Source: Taklimakanibacter deserti (GTDB lineage: Bacteria; Pseudomonadota; Alphaproteobacteria; Rhizobiales; Aestuariivirgaceae). Taken from it: a stretch of 64,000 bases of DNA. Positions within the stretch are counted from its first letter, which is position 1, and each line of letters opens with the position of its first letter. Of this stretch, positions 26,545-35,267 are shown piece after piece. A model generated the notes under the pieces. That model was given only the letters and a program-made list of their open reading frames with translations. It ran no database searches and was not told where the DNA came from. The translations under genes were made by a program, and so were the position numbers. The stretch spans positions 1-64,000 of the forward strand of contig QORU01000019.1 in the NCBI GenBank assembly GCA_003574785.1, given 5' to 3'.

Positions 26545-27245
26545 TGCTCGAGCGGCTCATCAGGGAACTGCCGAGATTCTTTAGCCCAGAGAACCTGGCC
26601 TTCCTGGCGCAGGGCGTGGGGATGACGCTGGCTTTGACTTTCATCGGCTGCACCCTCGGCTTCCTGCTCGCATTCCTCCTGGTCTATCTGCGCCAGACGC
26701 CGGGCTGGTGGGCGGCGCCTTTGCGGCTTCTGGCGATCATCTATGTCGAGATCTTCCGCCGCATCCCCTTCCTGGTCATCACCTATCTGGTGCTGTTCTT
26801 CATCGCCGTCTTCGTCGACAATGCTTCGCTCTTTCTGATCGCCGTCGTCGCCATCTGCATCTATTCGACCGCCTATACCGCCGAGATCATCCGCGGCGGC
26901 TTCGAATCGGTGCCGCGCCAGCAGATCGAGGCGGCGCTGGCGATGAATTTCAGCCGCTGGAAGACGCTGACCCGGGTGATCATGCCGCAATCCTGGCCGG
27001 TCATCATCCCGCCTGCCGTTGCCTTCATGATCAGCTTCATCAAGGATACCTCGCTCGTCTCGCAGGTCGGCGTCTTCGAGCTCACCTTCCGCGGCAAGGA
27101 GCTGAACAATATGGGCTTCTCCGGCATCCTTGTCTTCGGGACGATCGCCCTGCTTTATTTCCTCATGTCCTATCCCCTGACGCGCCTCGGCGCCTGGCTG
27201 GAGAAACGTCTTGCCGCATCTCGACATCATAAACCTCAGCGCTGA
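26544..27245 (+). CDS. Polar amino acid ABC transporter permease (HisM/GltK class)
   Basis: 233 residues. IYVEIFRRIPFLVITYLVLF is the family landmark, and the EAA loop region reads QIEAALAMNFSRWKTLTRV. The C-terminus overlaps the ATPase start by 35 bp, an unusually long overlap that ties translation of the two together. It completes the membrane part of the importer. Confidence 0.92.
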   Translation: MLERLIRELPRFFSPENLAFLAQGVGMTLALTFIGCTLGFLLAFLLVYLRQTPGWWAAPLRLLAIIYVEIFRRIPFLVITYLVLFFIAVFVDNASLFLIAVVAICIYSTAYTAEIIRGGFESVPRQQIEAALAMNFSRWKTLTRVIMPQSWPVIIPPAVAFMISFIKDTSLVSQVGVFELTFRGKELNNMGFSGILVFGTIALLYFLMSYPLTRLGAWLEKRLAASRHHKPQR

Positions 27246-27948
27246 CTACGCTCATCTCAAAGTCCTGTCGGGAGTCAGCCTTTCCGTCGAGAAGGGCGAG
27301 GTCGTCTGCCTGGTCGGGCCGTCGGGCTCCGGCAAGTCGACCTTGCTGCGCGTGCTCATGGGATTGACGCTGCCGACGGCCGGCGCCGTCAAGGTCGATG
27401 GCCGCGAGATCGACTATCACAGCAAGGCGAGCGTCCGGGCGGCGCGCGACCGCATGGCCATCGTCTTCCAGCAATATAACCTGTTCCAGAACATGAATGT
27501 GCTGCGCAACATCACGATCGCACCGGTCGAGATCAAGGGCCGCCCGAGGCGCGAGGCGGAAGAAGAGGGGCGCCGCATCCTCGCCCGCATGGGCCTTGCC
27601 GAGAAGCACGCCGCCTATCCCGACCAGCTGTCGGGCGGCCAGCAGCAGCGTGTCGCCATCGCTCGCGCGCTGGCGCTCAAGCCCGAAATCCTGCTGCTCG
27701 ATGAAGTGACCTCCGCTCTCGATCCGGAATTGGTGAACGAAGTGCTCGATGCGGTGAGAGGCCTTGCCGCCGAAGGCATGACCATGGTGATCGTCAGCCA
27801 CGAAATGGCCTTCGTGCGCGAGGTCGCCTCAAAGGTGGTGATGATGGACAAGGGCAAGATCGTCGAGACCGGCGCCCCCCGCGAGCTCATCGACCGTCCG
27901 AAGACGGAGCGGGCTCGCGAGTTCTTCGGGAAGATCCTGCGGCATTAG
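27211..27948 (+). CDS. Polar amino acid ABC transporter ATP-binding protein
   Basis: 245 residues, TTG start at 27211 within the preceding permease gene. Walker A is GPSGSGKST, the signature LSGGQQQRVAIARAL, Walker B ILLLDEV (glutamate followed by valine instead of proline), and the H-loop SHEMAFV. It is a typical GlnQ/HisP-class ATPase without a TOBE domain. It ends 17 bp from the convergent DUF899 gene. Confidence 0.94.
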   Translation: MPHLDIINLSADYAHLKVLSGVSLSVEKGEVVCLVGPSGSGKSTLLRVLMGLTLPTAGAVKVDGREIDYHSKASVRAARDRMAIVFQQYNLFQNMNVLRNITIAPVEIKGRPRREAEEEGRRILARMGLAEKHAAYPDQLSGGQQQRVAIARALALKPEILLLDEVTSALDPELVNEVLDAVRGLAAEGMTMVIVSHEMAFVREVASKVVMMDKGKIVETGAPRELIDRPKTERAREFFGKILRH

Positions 27949-27965
27949 CGTTGACACCTCCCACG

Positions 27966-28706
27966 TCATAACGTGCCCATGTCTCCTTGTTGTCCGCCAT
28001 ACTCGTCGTGGCGGCGCCACCATTCTTGGGGGTACTCGAGTTCATCTTCATTCCTGCTCCATGGCGCGAGGTCGAGGAAATGGTAGGTCCCCATCAGGGC
28101 CTCGACGCCACGGGCATAGGTCGAGTAGGTGTGGTGGACGGCGCCGTCCTGGAGCGCGAAGACGCTCATACCCTCCTTCTGCGGCTCAGGCTCGTCGACG
28201 TGCCGGTAATTGTAGTCGGCGCCGTTTCTCTGCTGCGCCTCCGTGAAGGCGGCGCCGAAGTCGTAGCTGAAGTCGCTCACGAGCGAGGAAACCCACGGGA
28301 ATCGCCAGCCCATTTGCCGCTTGTAGCCCTGGAGCTCCTTGAGCGGAGCGATCGACGCACAAACGAGGGTAATGTCGCGGCCGTTCAAATGGGGGATGAC
28401 ACAGTCGAAGTGATCGGCGACGAGCGAGCATCCGGTGCATCCCTGGCGCTCGTCGGTGAGTCGGGCTCCATAGCCGAACATGAAGTGATAGACGAGGAGC
28501 TGCGAGCGCCCTTGGAAGAGGTCGGCAAGCGAGGCGCTGCCCTCATTGGTCTCGAATCGATACTCCTTGTCGATCCGAACCCACGGCAGCTCCTGCCTTA
28601 GCCGTGCCAGCTCGTCGCTCTTGCGCGAGAGCTCCTTCTCCGCCCTGAGCAGCTCGATCCGCGCGGCGAGCCACTGTTTGCGTGTCCCGGTGATGTGCTT
28701 CTTCAT
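27966..28706 (-). CDS. DUF899 family thioredoxin-fold protein
   Basis: 246 residues from the ATG at 28704-28706, chosen because GAGGAGG stands just upstream. The frame is open ten residues further. The family signature includes LVYHFMFG, a CTGC redox pair in RQGCTGCSLVADHF, and a conserved YNYRHVDEPEPQKEG segment. DUF899 proteins have a thioredoxin-like fold, and their role (possible oxidoreductase) is unproven. It faces the amino acid importer convergently and appears independent of the flanking catabolic operons. Confidence 0.88.
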   Translation of the reverse strand: MKKHITGTRKQWLAARIELLRAEKELSRKSDELARLRQELPWVRIDKEYRFETNEGSASLADLFQGRSQLLVYHFMFGYGARLTDERQGCTGCSLVADHFDCVIPHLNGRDITLVCASIAPLKELQGYKRQMGWRFPWVSSLVSDFSYDFGAAFTEAQQRNGADYNYRHVDEPEPQKEGMSVFALQDGAVHHTYSTYARGVEALMGTYHFLDLAPWSRNEDELEYPQEWWRRHDEYGGQQGDMGTL

Positions 28707-28923
28707 TGCTCTTTCCTCCTCATGTGAGTTGGTCATGAGATAGATTAGGTGGCCGGCATCGAGCGATGGGAGTTACAAGTGTGACGGGATTGCGATGTGC
28801 TCGAATGGGTTTAAGTGCTCGAGAGAATCAAAGAAGATTAGAGGCGCGCGGCGAATCTGCAGGCTTGGAGCGCCAACAAAGTGATAGGCATCCGGTTACG
28901 GCTGTCATATGGGAGTTAACAGT

Positions 28924-30294
28924 ATGAATTTGCATCGTAAGTTGCTTCAACGGGAATCCTTGGGGCAGCCGCTTCGGATCGGTGTCATCGGTGCGGGCAA
29001 ATTCGGGTCCATGTATCTGGCTCAGGCCAGGCGAACACCGGGAATCCATCTGGTAGGTCTGGTGGATTTATCTGTCCCAAGGGCGCGGGAAGTGCTGGCG
29101 AATACCGGTTGGGCTCCCGAACGGTACGCCGCCGAGAGCCTCGATCATGCTGTTCGGACCGGCGGCACCTATGTTGGCGATGATCCGGACGACATGATCT
29201 CTCACCCAGCGATCGATATCATCGTGGAGGTGACCGGCAATCCCCTGGCCGCGGTGCGGCACATATTGAAGGCGTTTACCGCCAAGAAGCATGTGATCAA
29301 TGTCACCGTTGAGGCCGACGCATTTTGCGGACCGCTTCTTGCACGCAAAGCGGTTGAAGCGGGTGTCATCTATAGCCTGGCTTACGGCGATCAACCGGCG
29401 CTGATCTGCGACCTCGTCGACTGGGCTCGTACAGCCGGCTTCGCTGTTGTTTCAGCAGGGCGCGGGCACAAGTGGCTGCCGCATTTTGCAGCTTCGACGC
29501 CCGACACGGTGTGGGATCACTATGGCCTGACGGAGGAGCAGGCGCGGCTGGGCGGCCTTAACCCGCGGATGTTCAACTCGTTCCTGGATGGATCGAAGCC
29601 CTCCATTGAAAGCGCCGCCGTCTGCAATGCGACCGGCCTGGCGCCGCCACCGAATGGGCTTGAATATCCGCCGAGCTCACTGACCAGCATTCCGTCTGTT
29701 TGCCGGCCGAAATCCGAAGGCGGGCAGCTCCACTGCAAAGGCCAGGTCGAGGTGCTTTCCTCTCTCGAAAGAGACGGTCGCCAGATACCCGACAATTTGC
29801 GATGGGGCGTCTTTGTCGTGTTCGAAGGCGATAGCGAGTATGTGCGCCGCTGCTTTGGGGAATATGGCATGATCACCGATCCGAGCGGTCGCTATGGAGC
29901 GCTCTACAAGCGCTGGCACATGATTGGATTGGAGCTAGGCATCTCCGTGGCGGCGGTTGGCCTGCGTGGTGAGCCGACCGGATGCGCGACGGCATTTAGG
30001 GCAGATGCGGTCGCCACCGCCAAGCGCGACCTCAGGTCTGGCGAGATCCTCGATGGCGAAGGAGGCTACACGGTGGTCGGCAAGCTCATGCCCGCCGAGA
30101 CTAGTCTTGCCATAGGTGCCTTCCCGTTGGGACTTGCCCACCAGGTGAAAGTCCTCAAGCCTGTCAAGCACGGAATGCCGTTGCTGTGGGAAGATGTCGA
30201 GTTCGATCCGACGCTTGAAGCCGTGCGTGTCCGCCGCGAGATGGAAGCTGTCTTTGCCCGTCCCGCTGAAGCAGTCACACAAAAGCTCGACTAG
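28924..30294 (+). CDS. NAD(P)-binding dehydrogenase with C-terminal SAF domain
   Basis: 456 residues from ATG 28924, which has GGGAG nine bases upstream. An ATG at 28909 is also in frame. The Rossmann motif is IGVIGAGKFGSMYLAQAR, followed by a homoserine-dehydrogenase-like domain (VDIIVEVTGNPL-type segment, reading IDIIVEVTGNP here). A SAF/FlgA-like domain lies near residues 360-430 (AKRDLRSGEILDGEGGYTVVG). The combination occurs in poorly characterised sugar-acid or polyol dehydrogenases. It is a single gene that ends 37 bp from the convergent GntR gene. The function is not assigned. Confidence 0.82.
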   Translation: MNLHRKLLQRESLGQPLRIGVIGAGKFGSMYLAQARRTPGIHLVGLVDLSVPRAREVLANTGWAPERYAAESLDHAVRTGGTYVGDDPDDMISHPAIDIIVEVTGNPLAAVRHILKAFTAKKHVINVTVEADAFCGPLLARKAVEAGVIYSLAYGDQPALICDLVDWARTAGFAVVSAGRGHKWLPHFAASTPDTVWDHYGLTEEQARLGGLNPRMFNSFLDGSKPSIESAAVCNATGLAPPPNGLEYPPSSLTSIPSVCRPKSEGGQLHCKGQVEVLSSLERDGRQIPDNLRWGVFVVFEGDSEYVRRCFGEYGMITDPSGRYGALYKRWHMIGLELGISVAAVGLRGEPTGCATAFRADAVATAKRDLRSGEILDGEGGYTVVGKLMPAETSLAIGAFPLGLAHQVKVLKPVKHGMPLLWEDVEFDPTLEAVRVRREMEAVFARPAEAVTQKLD

Positions 30295-30331
30295 GTGGAA
30301 ACAAATCAATGGTCATTGGTAGACACGGCGG

Positions 30332-31081
30332 CTACTTCGTGCTGCCGAGGTCGAGAGCCAGTTGCGAGGTCGGCAATTGGCCGAGGATCTGCACGACCTC
30401 GTCGATCAGCGTATCGGCATCGGCCTTGCCGGCCTGTTCCGCGGCCGCAGCGTCGCCTTTCTCGATGGCCGCGATCATGGCGAGATGCTGGTTGAGCTTG
30501 GGCAGCGGCACGCGGTCGTGGAAATGGTGCAGATACATGCGGAAGACGCGCTGGCCCTGGTCGAGAAGGCTGCGCATCCAGCTCGAGATGAAGGGATTGC
30601 CGCCCATTTCCGCGATCAGCGCGTGGAATTCGCGGTTGAGGCGGACGATGCCCATCACGTCCATTTCCTTATGCGCCGTCTCGAGCGCGCGCTCGATCTC
30701 CTTCAGATGGCTCAATTGCGCTTGCGTGCGGTGCAGGGCGGCGAGCCGGGCACTCAGACGATAGAGGAGCTGCATGGCGTCGAAATAGGCGGGCAAGGTG
30801 GCGAAATCGAACTGCGACACCATCGAGGTGCGGTTGCGCGGCGTCTCGACCAGGCCCTCGGCCGACAGGCGGATCAAGGATTCGCGCACCGGCGAGCGCG
30901 ACAGATGGAATTCGCGGCTCAGCTCCGTCTCGTCGAGCAGCGTTCCGGGCTTCAGCTCGAGATTGAGGATCTTCGCTTTCAGGCTGTCATAGACGAAAGT
31001 GGCTCCGGTGCCGCGGGGCCTGCGGGCCCGGCGCTTGCCGGCGGGTTTGGCGTTCGTCTTGGTCGGGGCGCGTTTTTGCAA
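30332..31081 (-). CDS. GntR family regulator with FCD domain
   Basis: 249 residues. A Lys/Arg-rich N-terminal extension (about 1-25) precedes a winged helix (LKAKILNLELKPGTLLDETELS, SRSPVRESLIRLSAEGLV). The FCD effector helices include the metal-type residues in RLNREFHALIAEMGGNP and LNQHLAMIAAIEKGD. It lies 58 bp upstream of the DAO-type oxidase gene on the same strand. It is the best candidate to bind the GTATAC-type operators at 24861, 32310 and 36064. The effector is unknown. Confidence 0.93.
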   Translation of the reverse strand: MQKRAPTKTNAKPAGKRRARRPRGTGATFVYDSLKAKILNLELKPGTLLDETELSREFHLSRSPVRESLIRLSAEGLVETPRNRTSMVSQFDFATLPAYFDAMQLLYRLSARLAALHRTQAQLSHLKEIERALETAHKEMDVMGIVRLNREFHALIAEMGGNPFISSWMRSLLDQGQRVFRMYLHHFHDRVPLPKLNQHLAMIAAIEKGDAAAAEQAGKADADTLIDEVVQILGQLPTSQLALDLGSTK

Positions 31082-31139
31082 CCGCTTTCTCCATCAGTCT
31101 CATATCAAATATCGCAAGGCAGCTTGCAAGGAAACCGCC

Positions 31140-32294
31140 TCAGGCGAAGAACTGCGCGAACCTCTCAGGTGGCTTCCGGCCGAGCACGGCATCGGCGACG
31201 AGGCGGGCCGAGGCGGGGCCGGCCGTCAGGCCCATCCAGGGAAATACGCACATGAAGAAGCCCGGCATTTTCGGCATCGGACCGAGGACCGGGCGCCAGT
31301 CCGCCGTGCCATTGACCATGGCGGGCCAGGTGCGCAGCACCTGCACTTGGGTGAGGGCCGGCACCACGGTGACGGCGGTCTTGAGATTGGCGAAGAGGGA
31401 AGAGGGGTTTACCGCCAGGCGCTGATGGCGCACGTCCCACTGCGCCGGCCAGCCGCCGCCGATGAGGAAGCTGCCATGCCGCGTCTGCTTGAGCGTCAGC
31501 TTCTCGCCGGCGAAATAGACCAGATGCCTGACGAGCGGCGCCACCGGCTCGGTGACATTGACCTGGATCGGATAGCCCTGGATGTCGAGATCGAAGCCCA
31601 GCATCTGGGCGATCCTTCCGGCATTGGCGCCGGCGCAATTGACGACGCGTTTGGCCTTGATCTCGCCTTTGCTCGTCGCCGCGACGAAATCAGAACCATC
31701 CGCCTTGAGCGCCTCGAGCCGGGTGCGCCGCCGGATGGAAACGCCGGCTTCGGCTGCGGCGCGGGCGAGAGCGGGTGCGGCAATGAGCGGATTGATCTTG
31801 CCTTCGCTCGGACAGAAGGCGGCACCCGCCATGCGCCGGGAAATATAGGGCGCCATCGCCTTGAGCGCCTCGGGCCCCAGAATCTCGGTCGCGAGCCCAT
31901 GCCGGATCTCGAGCTCGGCCTTGCGGCGGATATCTCGCAATTGCGCCTCGGTCTCGGCGACCAGCAGCCCGCCCGGAAGGGCGAGCTCGAAATCGCAGGC
32001 TAGCTCCTTTTCGAGCGCCTGCCACAGCGCGATCGATTCGAGCATCAGCGGGATGACCGGCGCGAAACCCTTTGCCCAAGCGTCACCTTCGGTCACGAAT
32101 TCATGATGCGGTATCTGCGCATGGAGGCTTCCGGCATTGGAGCCGGAGGCGAGCGTGCCGAGGTCGTGTTCCTCGATCAGGGTGACGTCGACGCCCTCGC
32201 GGGCAAGAAAATAGGCGGTGGCCGTGCCGGCGATGCCGCCGCCGATCACCAGGACGTCCGTTTTGGCCGATCGATTGTGAATTTGCTGCTGCAA
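31140..32294 (-). CDS. FAD-dependent oxidoreductase, DAO family (HcnC/opine oxidase beta-like)
   Basis: 384 residues. The FAD-binding motif is VLVIGGGIAGTATAYFLAREG, and NAGSLHAQIPHH follows the dinucleotide fold. The C-terminal FAD-site segment is PGFFMCVFPWMGLTAGP. It is the same length as, and shares landmarks with, the oxidase encoded at 38612, so the two are paralogues. Such subunits oxidise secondary amines, D-amino acids or opines and pass electrons to a ferredoxin-like partner. It is divergent from the DapA-family gene across a promoter region containing a GntR-type operator. Confidence 0.9.
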   Translation of the reverse strand: MQQQIHNRSAKTDVLVIGGGIAGTATAYFLAREGVDVTLIEEHDLGTLASGSNAGSLHAQIPHHEFVTEGDAWAKGFAPVIPLMLESIALWQALEKELACDFELALPGGLLVAETEAQLRDIRRKAELEIRHGLATEILGPEALKAMAPYISRRMAGAAFCPSEGKINPLIAAPALARAAAEAGVSIRRRTRLEALKADGSDFVAATSKGEIKAKRVVNCAGANAGRIAQMLGFDLDIQGYPIQVNVTEPVAPLVRHLVYFAGEKLTLKQTRHGSFLIGGGWPAQWDVRHQRLAVNPSSLFANLKTAVTVVPALTQVQVLRTWPAMVNGTADWRPVLGPMPKMPGFFMCVFPWMGLTAGPASARLVADAVLGRKPPERFAQFFA

Positions 32295-32309
32295 CGGCTT
32301 TGCGATCTT

Positions 32310-32328
32310 GTATACTTCATGTTAACAT
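32310..32328. promoter_or_regulatory. Candidate GntR-type operator in divergent promoter, GTATAC-N5-GTTAAC
   Basis: GTATAC (32310-32315) and GTTAAC (32321-32326) are spaced 11 bp. ATGTTAACAT (32319-32328) is a perfect 10-bp palindrome. TGTATACTTCA here is identical to 36076-36086. The site lies between the oxidase and the DapA-family gene and could control both. Confidence 0.5.
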
Positions 32329-32397
32329 CATGTCGACACGCAGGAAACAGAAAATACGCCGGATTTCCGGCCCTTATCCAGCAATCGGAGGCCAAGA

Positions 32398-33360
32398 ATG
32401 GCGCAGCATTTTCGCGGAAGCTATGGGGTGACGATCACGCCGTTCACAGAGGGCGGCAAGGCGATCGATATCCCCGCCTGGAAGCGGTTCATCGACTGGC
32501 AGCTCAAGGAACGCGTTCCCGGCATCATCATCTTGGGCACCACCGGCGAGTTCCTGACGCTGACCGACGATGAGCGCACCATGTTCGTCGAGGAGACGGT
32601 CAAATATGTCGACAAGCGCATGCATGTGCTGGTCGGCTCGATGAACGCCTATACGCCCAATGCCGTGCGCTACAGTGTCGAGGCCGAGAAGCTCGGCGCC
32701 GACGGGCTGATGATCATCCCGCCTTATTATTACACCCCGACCGAGGATGAGATCTTCGCCTATTACCAGGCGATCTGCGAGAAGGTCTCGATCCCGATCA
32801 TGCTCTACAACAACCCCTATACGTCCAATGTCGACATGCCGGCCAAGCTCGTCGGCCGCCTGACGCGGAGTTTTGAGCAGATCCGCTACATCAAGGAAGC
32901 GAGCCAGGACATGGCGCGCGTCTATGACATCGTCGAAGAGACGCAAGGTGTCATGAATGTCTTCGCCGGGCAGCGCATCGTCGAATCCTATCTCTATGGC
33001 GCCGTCGGCTATGTGAACCCCTATGGCAATTACATCCCGCGCGCCTCGACCGTCATTTGCGACTGGTGCGCCGAGAAGCGCTGGGAGGACGCCAAGAAGA
33101 TCGAGCGGCTGATCAACCGCATCTATGCGATCATCCAGGAGGGCCACCCGACCTATGGCCATCAGTGCTATTCCAAGGCGCTGGCGGCGGCCCAGGGCTA
33201 TCCGGTCGGCGACGTGCGCGCACCGCTGACGACCTTCGCCGAACTGGGCTCGGAAGGCGAGGCGCGGGTGGCGAAGGTCATGGCCGTCATTCGCGAGATG
33301 GACGCCTTGGTCGACAAGATCGAAAGCGGATCGAGGCCGGCCGGCATCGCCGCCGAATGA
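32398..33360 (+). CDS. Dihydrodipicolinate synthase (DapA) family lyase/synthase
   Basis: 320 residues. GTTGEF, the tyrosine in MLYNNPYTSN and the Schiff-base lysine in RYIKEAS are all present, so it should be a functional class I aldolase or deaminase-type enzyme. Its place beside opine/D-amino-acid-type oxidases resembles hydroxyproline degradation, where a DapA homologue deaminates a pyrroline carboxylate, but no hydroxyproline epimerase is present. GGAGG precedes the ATG. It starts the operon with the old-yellow-enzyme homologue. Confidence 0.9.
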   Translation: MAQHFRGSYGVTITPFTEGGKAIDIPAWKRFIDWQLKERVPGIIILGTTGEFLTLTDDERTMFVEETVKYVDKRMHVLVGSMNAYTPNAVRYSVEAEKLGADGLMIIPPYYYTPTEDEIFAYYQAICEKVSIPIMLYNNPYTSNVDMPAKLVGRLTRSFEQIRYIKEASQDMARVYDIVEETQGVMNVFAGQRIVESYLYGAVGYVNPYGNYIPRASTVICDWCAEKRWEDAKKIERLINRIYAIIQEGHPTYGHQCYSKALAAAQGYPVGDVRAPLTTFAELGSEGEARVAKVMAVIREMDALVDKIESGSRPAGIAAE

Positions 33361-33379
33361 CAGACAGGTAAGATCGCAA

Positions 33380-34498
33380 TTGACCGCCCCTCTGCTGTTC
33401 ACCCCGTTTCGCATCCGGGAAACGGTGCTCAGGAACCGTGCCGTGGTGTCGCCCATGTGCCAATACATGGCGATCGACGGCTATATGCAGGACTGGCATC
33501 TCGCCCATCACAGCCGTTTCGCGCTCGGCGGATTTGCGTGCGTCTTTGTCGAGGCGACGGCGGTCGCGCGCGACGGCCGCATCACGCCGGGCTGCACAGG
33601 CATCTGGGAGGATGGGCAGATTGAAGGCCTGAAACGCGTCGTCGACCTCCATCGCGCCCATGGCGTGATGCCCGGAATCCAGATCGGCCATGCCGGCCGC
33701 CGCGCCAGCATGGCGAGGCCCTGGGACGGGGCGCAGCCCCTGCCGGTCGACGGTGACGAGAAGCCCTGGCCGACGATCGGACCGAGTGCAATCGCCGAGA
33801 AGGACGGCTATCCCGTTCCGCGCGAGCTGAAGCCCGACGAGATCGAAGACATCATCGCACTGTTCGCCGCCGCCGCCCGACGGGCTCTCGCGGCGGGCTT
33901 CGAGATTCTCGAGCTGCATGGCGCCCACGGCTATCTGCTTCACTCCTTCTTCTCACCCATCTCCAACCGCCGCAGCGATGCCTATGGCGGCAGCCTCGAG
34001 AAGCGCATGCGCCTGCCGCTCAGGGTGACGGAAGCGGTGCGTCGCGTGTGGCCCGGGGATAAGCCGCTGTTTTATCGCTTGTCCGCCATTGACGGTGTCG
34101 ATGGCGGCTTGACCATCGAAGACAGCATCGCTCTTGCGCGCGCGCTCAAGGAGCGCGGCGTCGATGTCGTCGATTGCTCATCGGGCGGCATTTCGGGCTC
34201 GGTCACTCTGTCGGGGCGCAAGCTGAAGCGCGGCTTCCAGGTTCCGTTGGCCGAGGTGATCCGCCGCGAAACCCGGCTGCCGACCATGGCGGTGGGCGCC
34301 ATTATCGACGGGCCCCAGGCCGAAGCCATACTCAAAGCGGAGCAGGCCGATCTGATCGCGGTGGCGCGCGAGACGCTTGCCGATCCGAACTGGGTCTATC
34401 ACGCGGCGCGCGCCCTCGGCCTCGCCAATCCCTATGGCGTGCTGCCGAAGCAATATGCCTTCTATCTCGAGCGCCGCGCTTTAGTGCTGGAGGACTGA
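33380..34498 (+). CDS. NADH:flavin oxidoreductase, old yellow enzyme family (YqjM-like)
   Basis: 372 residues, TTG start. The flavin-redox cysteine is in VSPMCQYM (about residue 28), the active-site histidine pair in ELHGAHGYLLHSF, and the phosphate/FMN segment in SNRRSDAYGGSLEKR. YqjM-class enzymes reduce activated C=C bonds. They may also act in degradation of N-methyl or unsaturated intermediates. Its 3' end is overlapped in antisense by the antitoxin gene for 37 bp. It probably works on the product of the DapA-family enzyme or of the oxidases. Confidence 0.92.
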   Translation: MTAPLLFTPFRIRETVLRNRAVVSPMCQYMAIDGYMQDWHLAHHSRFALGGFACVFVEATAVARDGRITPGCTGIWEDGQIEGLKRVVDLHRAHGVMPGIQIGHAGRRASMARPWDGAQPLPVDGDEKPWPTIGPSAIAEKDGYPVPRELKPDEIEDIIALFAAAARRALAAGFEILELHGAHGYLLHSFFSPISNRRSDAYGGSLEKRMRLPLRVTEAVRRVWPGDKPLFYRLSAIDGVDGGLTIEDSIALARALKERGVDVVDCSSGGISGSVTLSGRKLKRGFQVPLAEVIRRETRLPTMAVGAIIDGPQAEAILKAEQADLIAVARETLADPNWVYHAARALGLANPYGVLPKQYAFYLERRALVLED

Positions 34499-34917
34499 GA
34501 GCGCTTCTTCGCTTTTGCCGGGGTCCGGCGGGTGCGGATCTGTTTCCGGCTGGCCTTGGCTTTGCGGATACGGCGACTGCTTGCAGGCCGGCTGCTGCGG
34601 ATTATGGGCTTTGGTCGGAATTCGACGCCAACGGCATTCATGACCTTGAGCACAGTGTCAAAGCTCGGATTGCCTTTGCCGGACAGAGCCTGATAGAGTC
34701 CTTCGCGATTGAGGCCAGTTTCCTTGGCGATCTTTTGCATGCCCAGTGCCCTGGCAGCGACACCCAGCGCCTTCACGATGACCCGAGAATCGCCGTCATA
34801 GTCCTCAAGCACGGCTTCGAGGAATGCGGTGACGTCCTCGGGAGAGTGGAGATAGTCTGCGGCGTCAAAGGGAGAGAGTGCCGCGCCGGCGGGCATTTCC
34901 TTCTTTGCGTTGCTCAT
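34462..34917 (-). CDS. HigA-like antitoxin with long basic C-terminal tail
   Basis: 151 residues. Residues 1-105 match the addiction-module antidote family (AADYLHSPEDVTAFLEAVLED; helix-turn-helix IAKETGLNREGLYQALSG). The normal domain ends near VGVEFRPKP. A further 45 or so residues are almost entirely Lys, Arg, Ser and Ala, histone H1-like, and that tail runs antisense into the 3' end of the flavin oxidoreductase gene. The tail may be a real DNA-binding extension or an accidental read-through created when the module inserted here. It is coupled to the toxin gene by ATGA. Confidence 0.85.
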   Translation of the reverse strand: MSNAKKEMPAGAALSPFDAADYLHSPEDVTAFLEAVLEDYDGDSRVIVKALGVAARALGMQKIAKETGLNREGLYQALSGKGNPSFDTVLKVMNAVGVEFRPKPIIRSSRPASSRRIRKAKASRKQIRTRRTPAKAKKRSQSSSTKARRSR

Positions 34918-35216
34918 AGCTTTTGACCTTTCCAGTAGCTGGCAAACTGCTTCGCAGTCTCGATATCGGTAACTTGCGTGGACTTGCTGCCGCCCAGCAG
35001 AATGACGGTGCGCTTCAGCACGATGTAATACACCCGATAACCGGGGCTGAAATCGAAGCGCATTTCGCGAACAGCTTCACCTACCGGCTTGGTATCGCCG
35101 GGATGTCCGGTTTCCTCAAACCGAAAGATGCGGGCGGCGATGCGTGTCCGGGCCTGCTGGTCCTTCAGGCTTTCCAGCCAGTCGTCGAAAGCCTGGGTTC
35201 TGATGAAAGTGGCCAC
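34914..35216 (-). CDS. RelE/HigB-like (Gp49 family) toxin
   Basis: 100 residues, usual length. FDDWLESLKDQQARTRIAAR, REMRFDFSPGYRVYYI and LLGGSKSTQVTDIETAKQFA are the diagnostic segments of the type II toxin family that cleaves ribosome-bound mRNA. The toxin gene precedes the antitoxin, as in HigBA. A palindromic operator precedes it at 35237. All characteristic regions are intact, so the pair is probably functional. Confidence 0.92.
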   Translation of the reverse strand: MATFIRTQAFDDWLESLKDQQARTRIAARIFRFEETGHPGDTKPVGEAVREMRFDFSPGYRVYYIVLKRTVILLGGSKSTQVTDIETAKQFASYWKGQKL

Positions 35217-35236
35217 GAAGCCGTGTAGGTTAAACC

Positions 35237-35249
35237 TGACAAATTGTCA
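35237..35249 (-). promoter_or_regulatory. Autoregulatory palindrome TGACAAATTGTCA before the toxin gene
   Basis: A perfect 13-bp palindrome with a single central base. Read on the minus strand, it overlaps a consensus -35 box (TTGACA). The antitoxin's helix-turn-helix makes repression here the simplest interpretation. Confidence 0.6.
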
Positions 35250-35267
35250 AGTCTAACCGACAACCCC

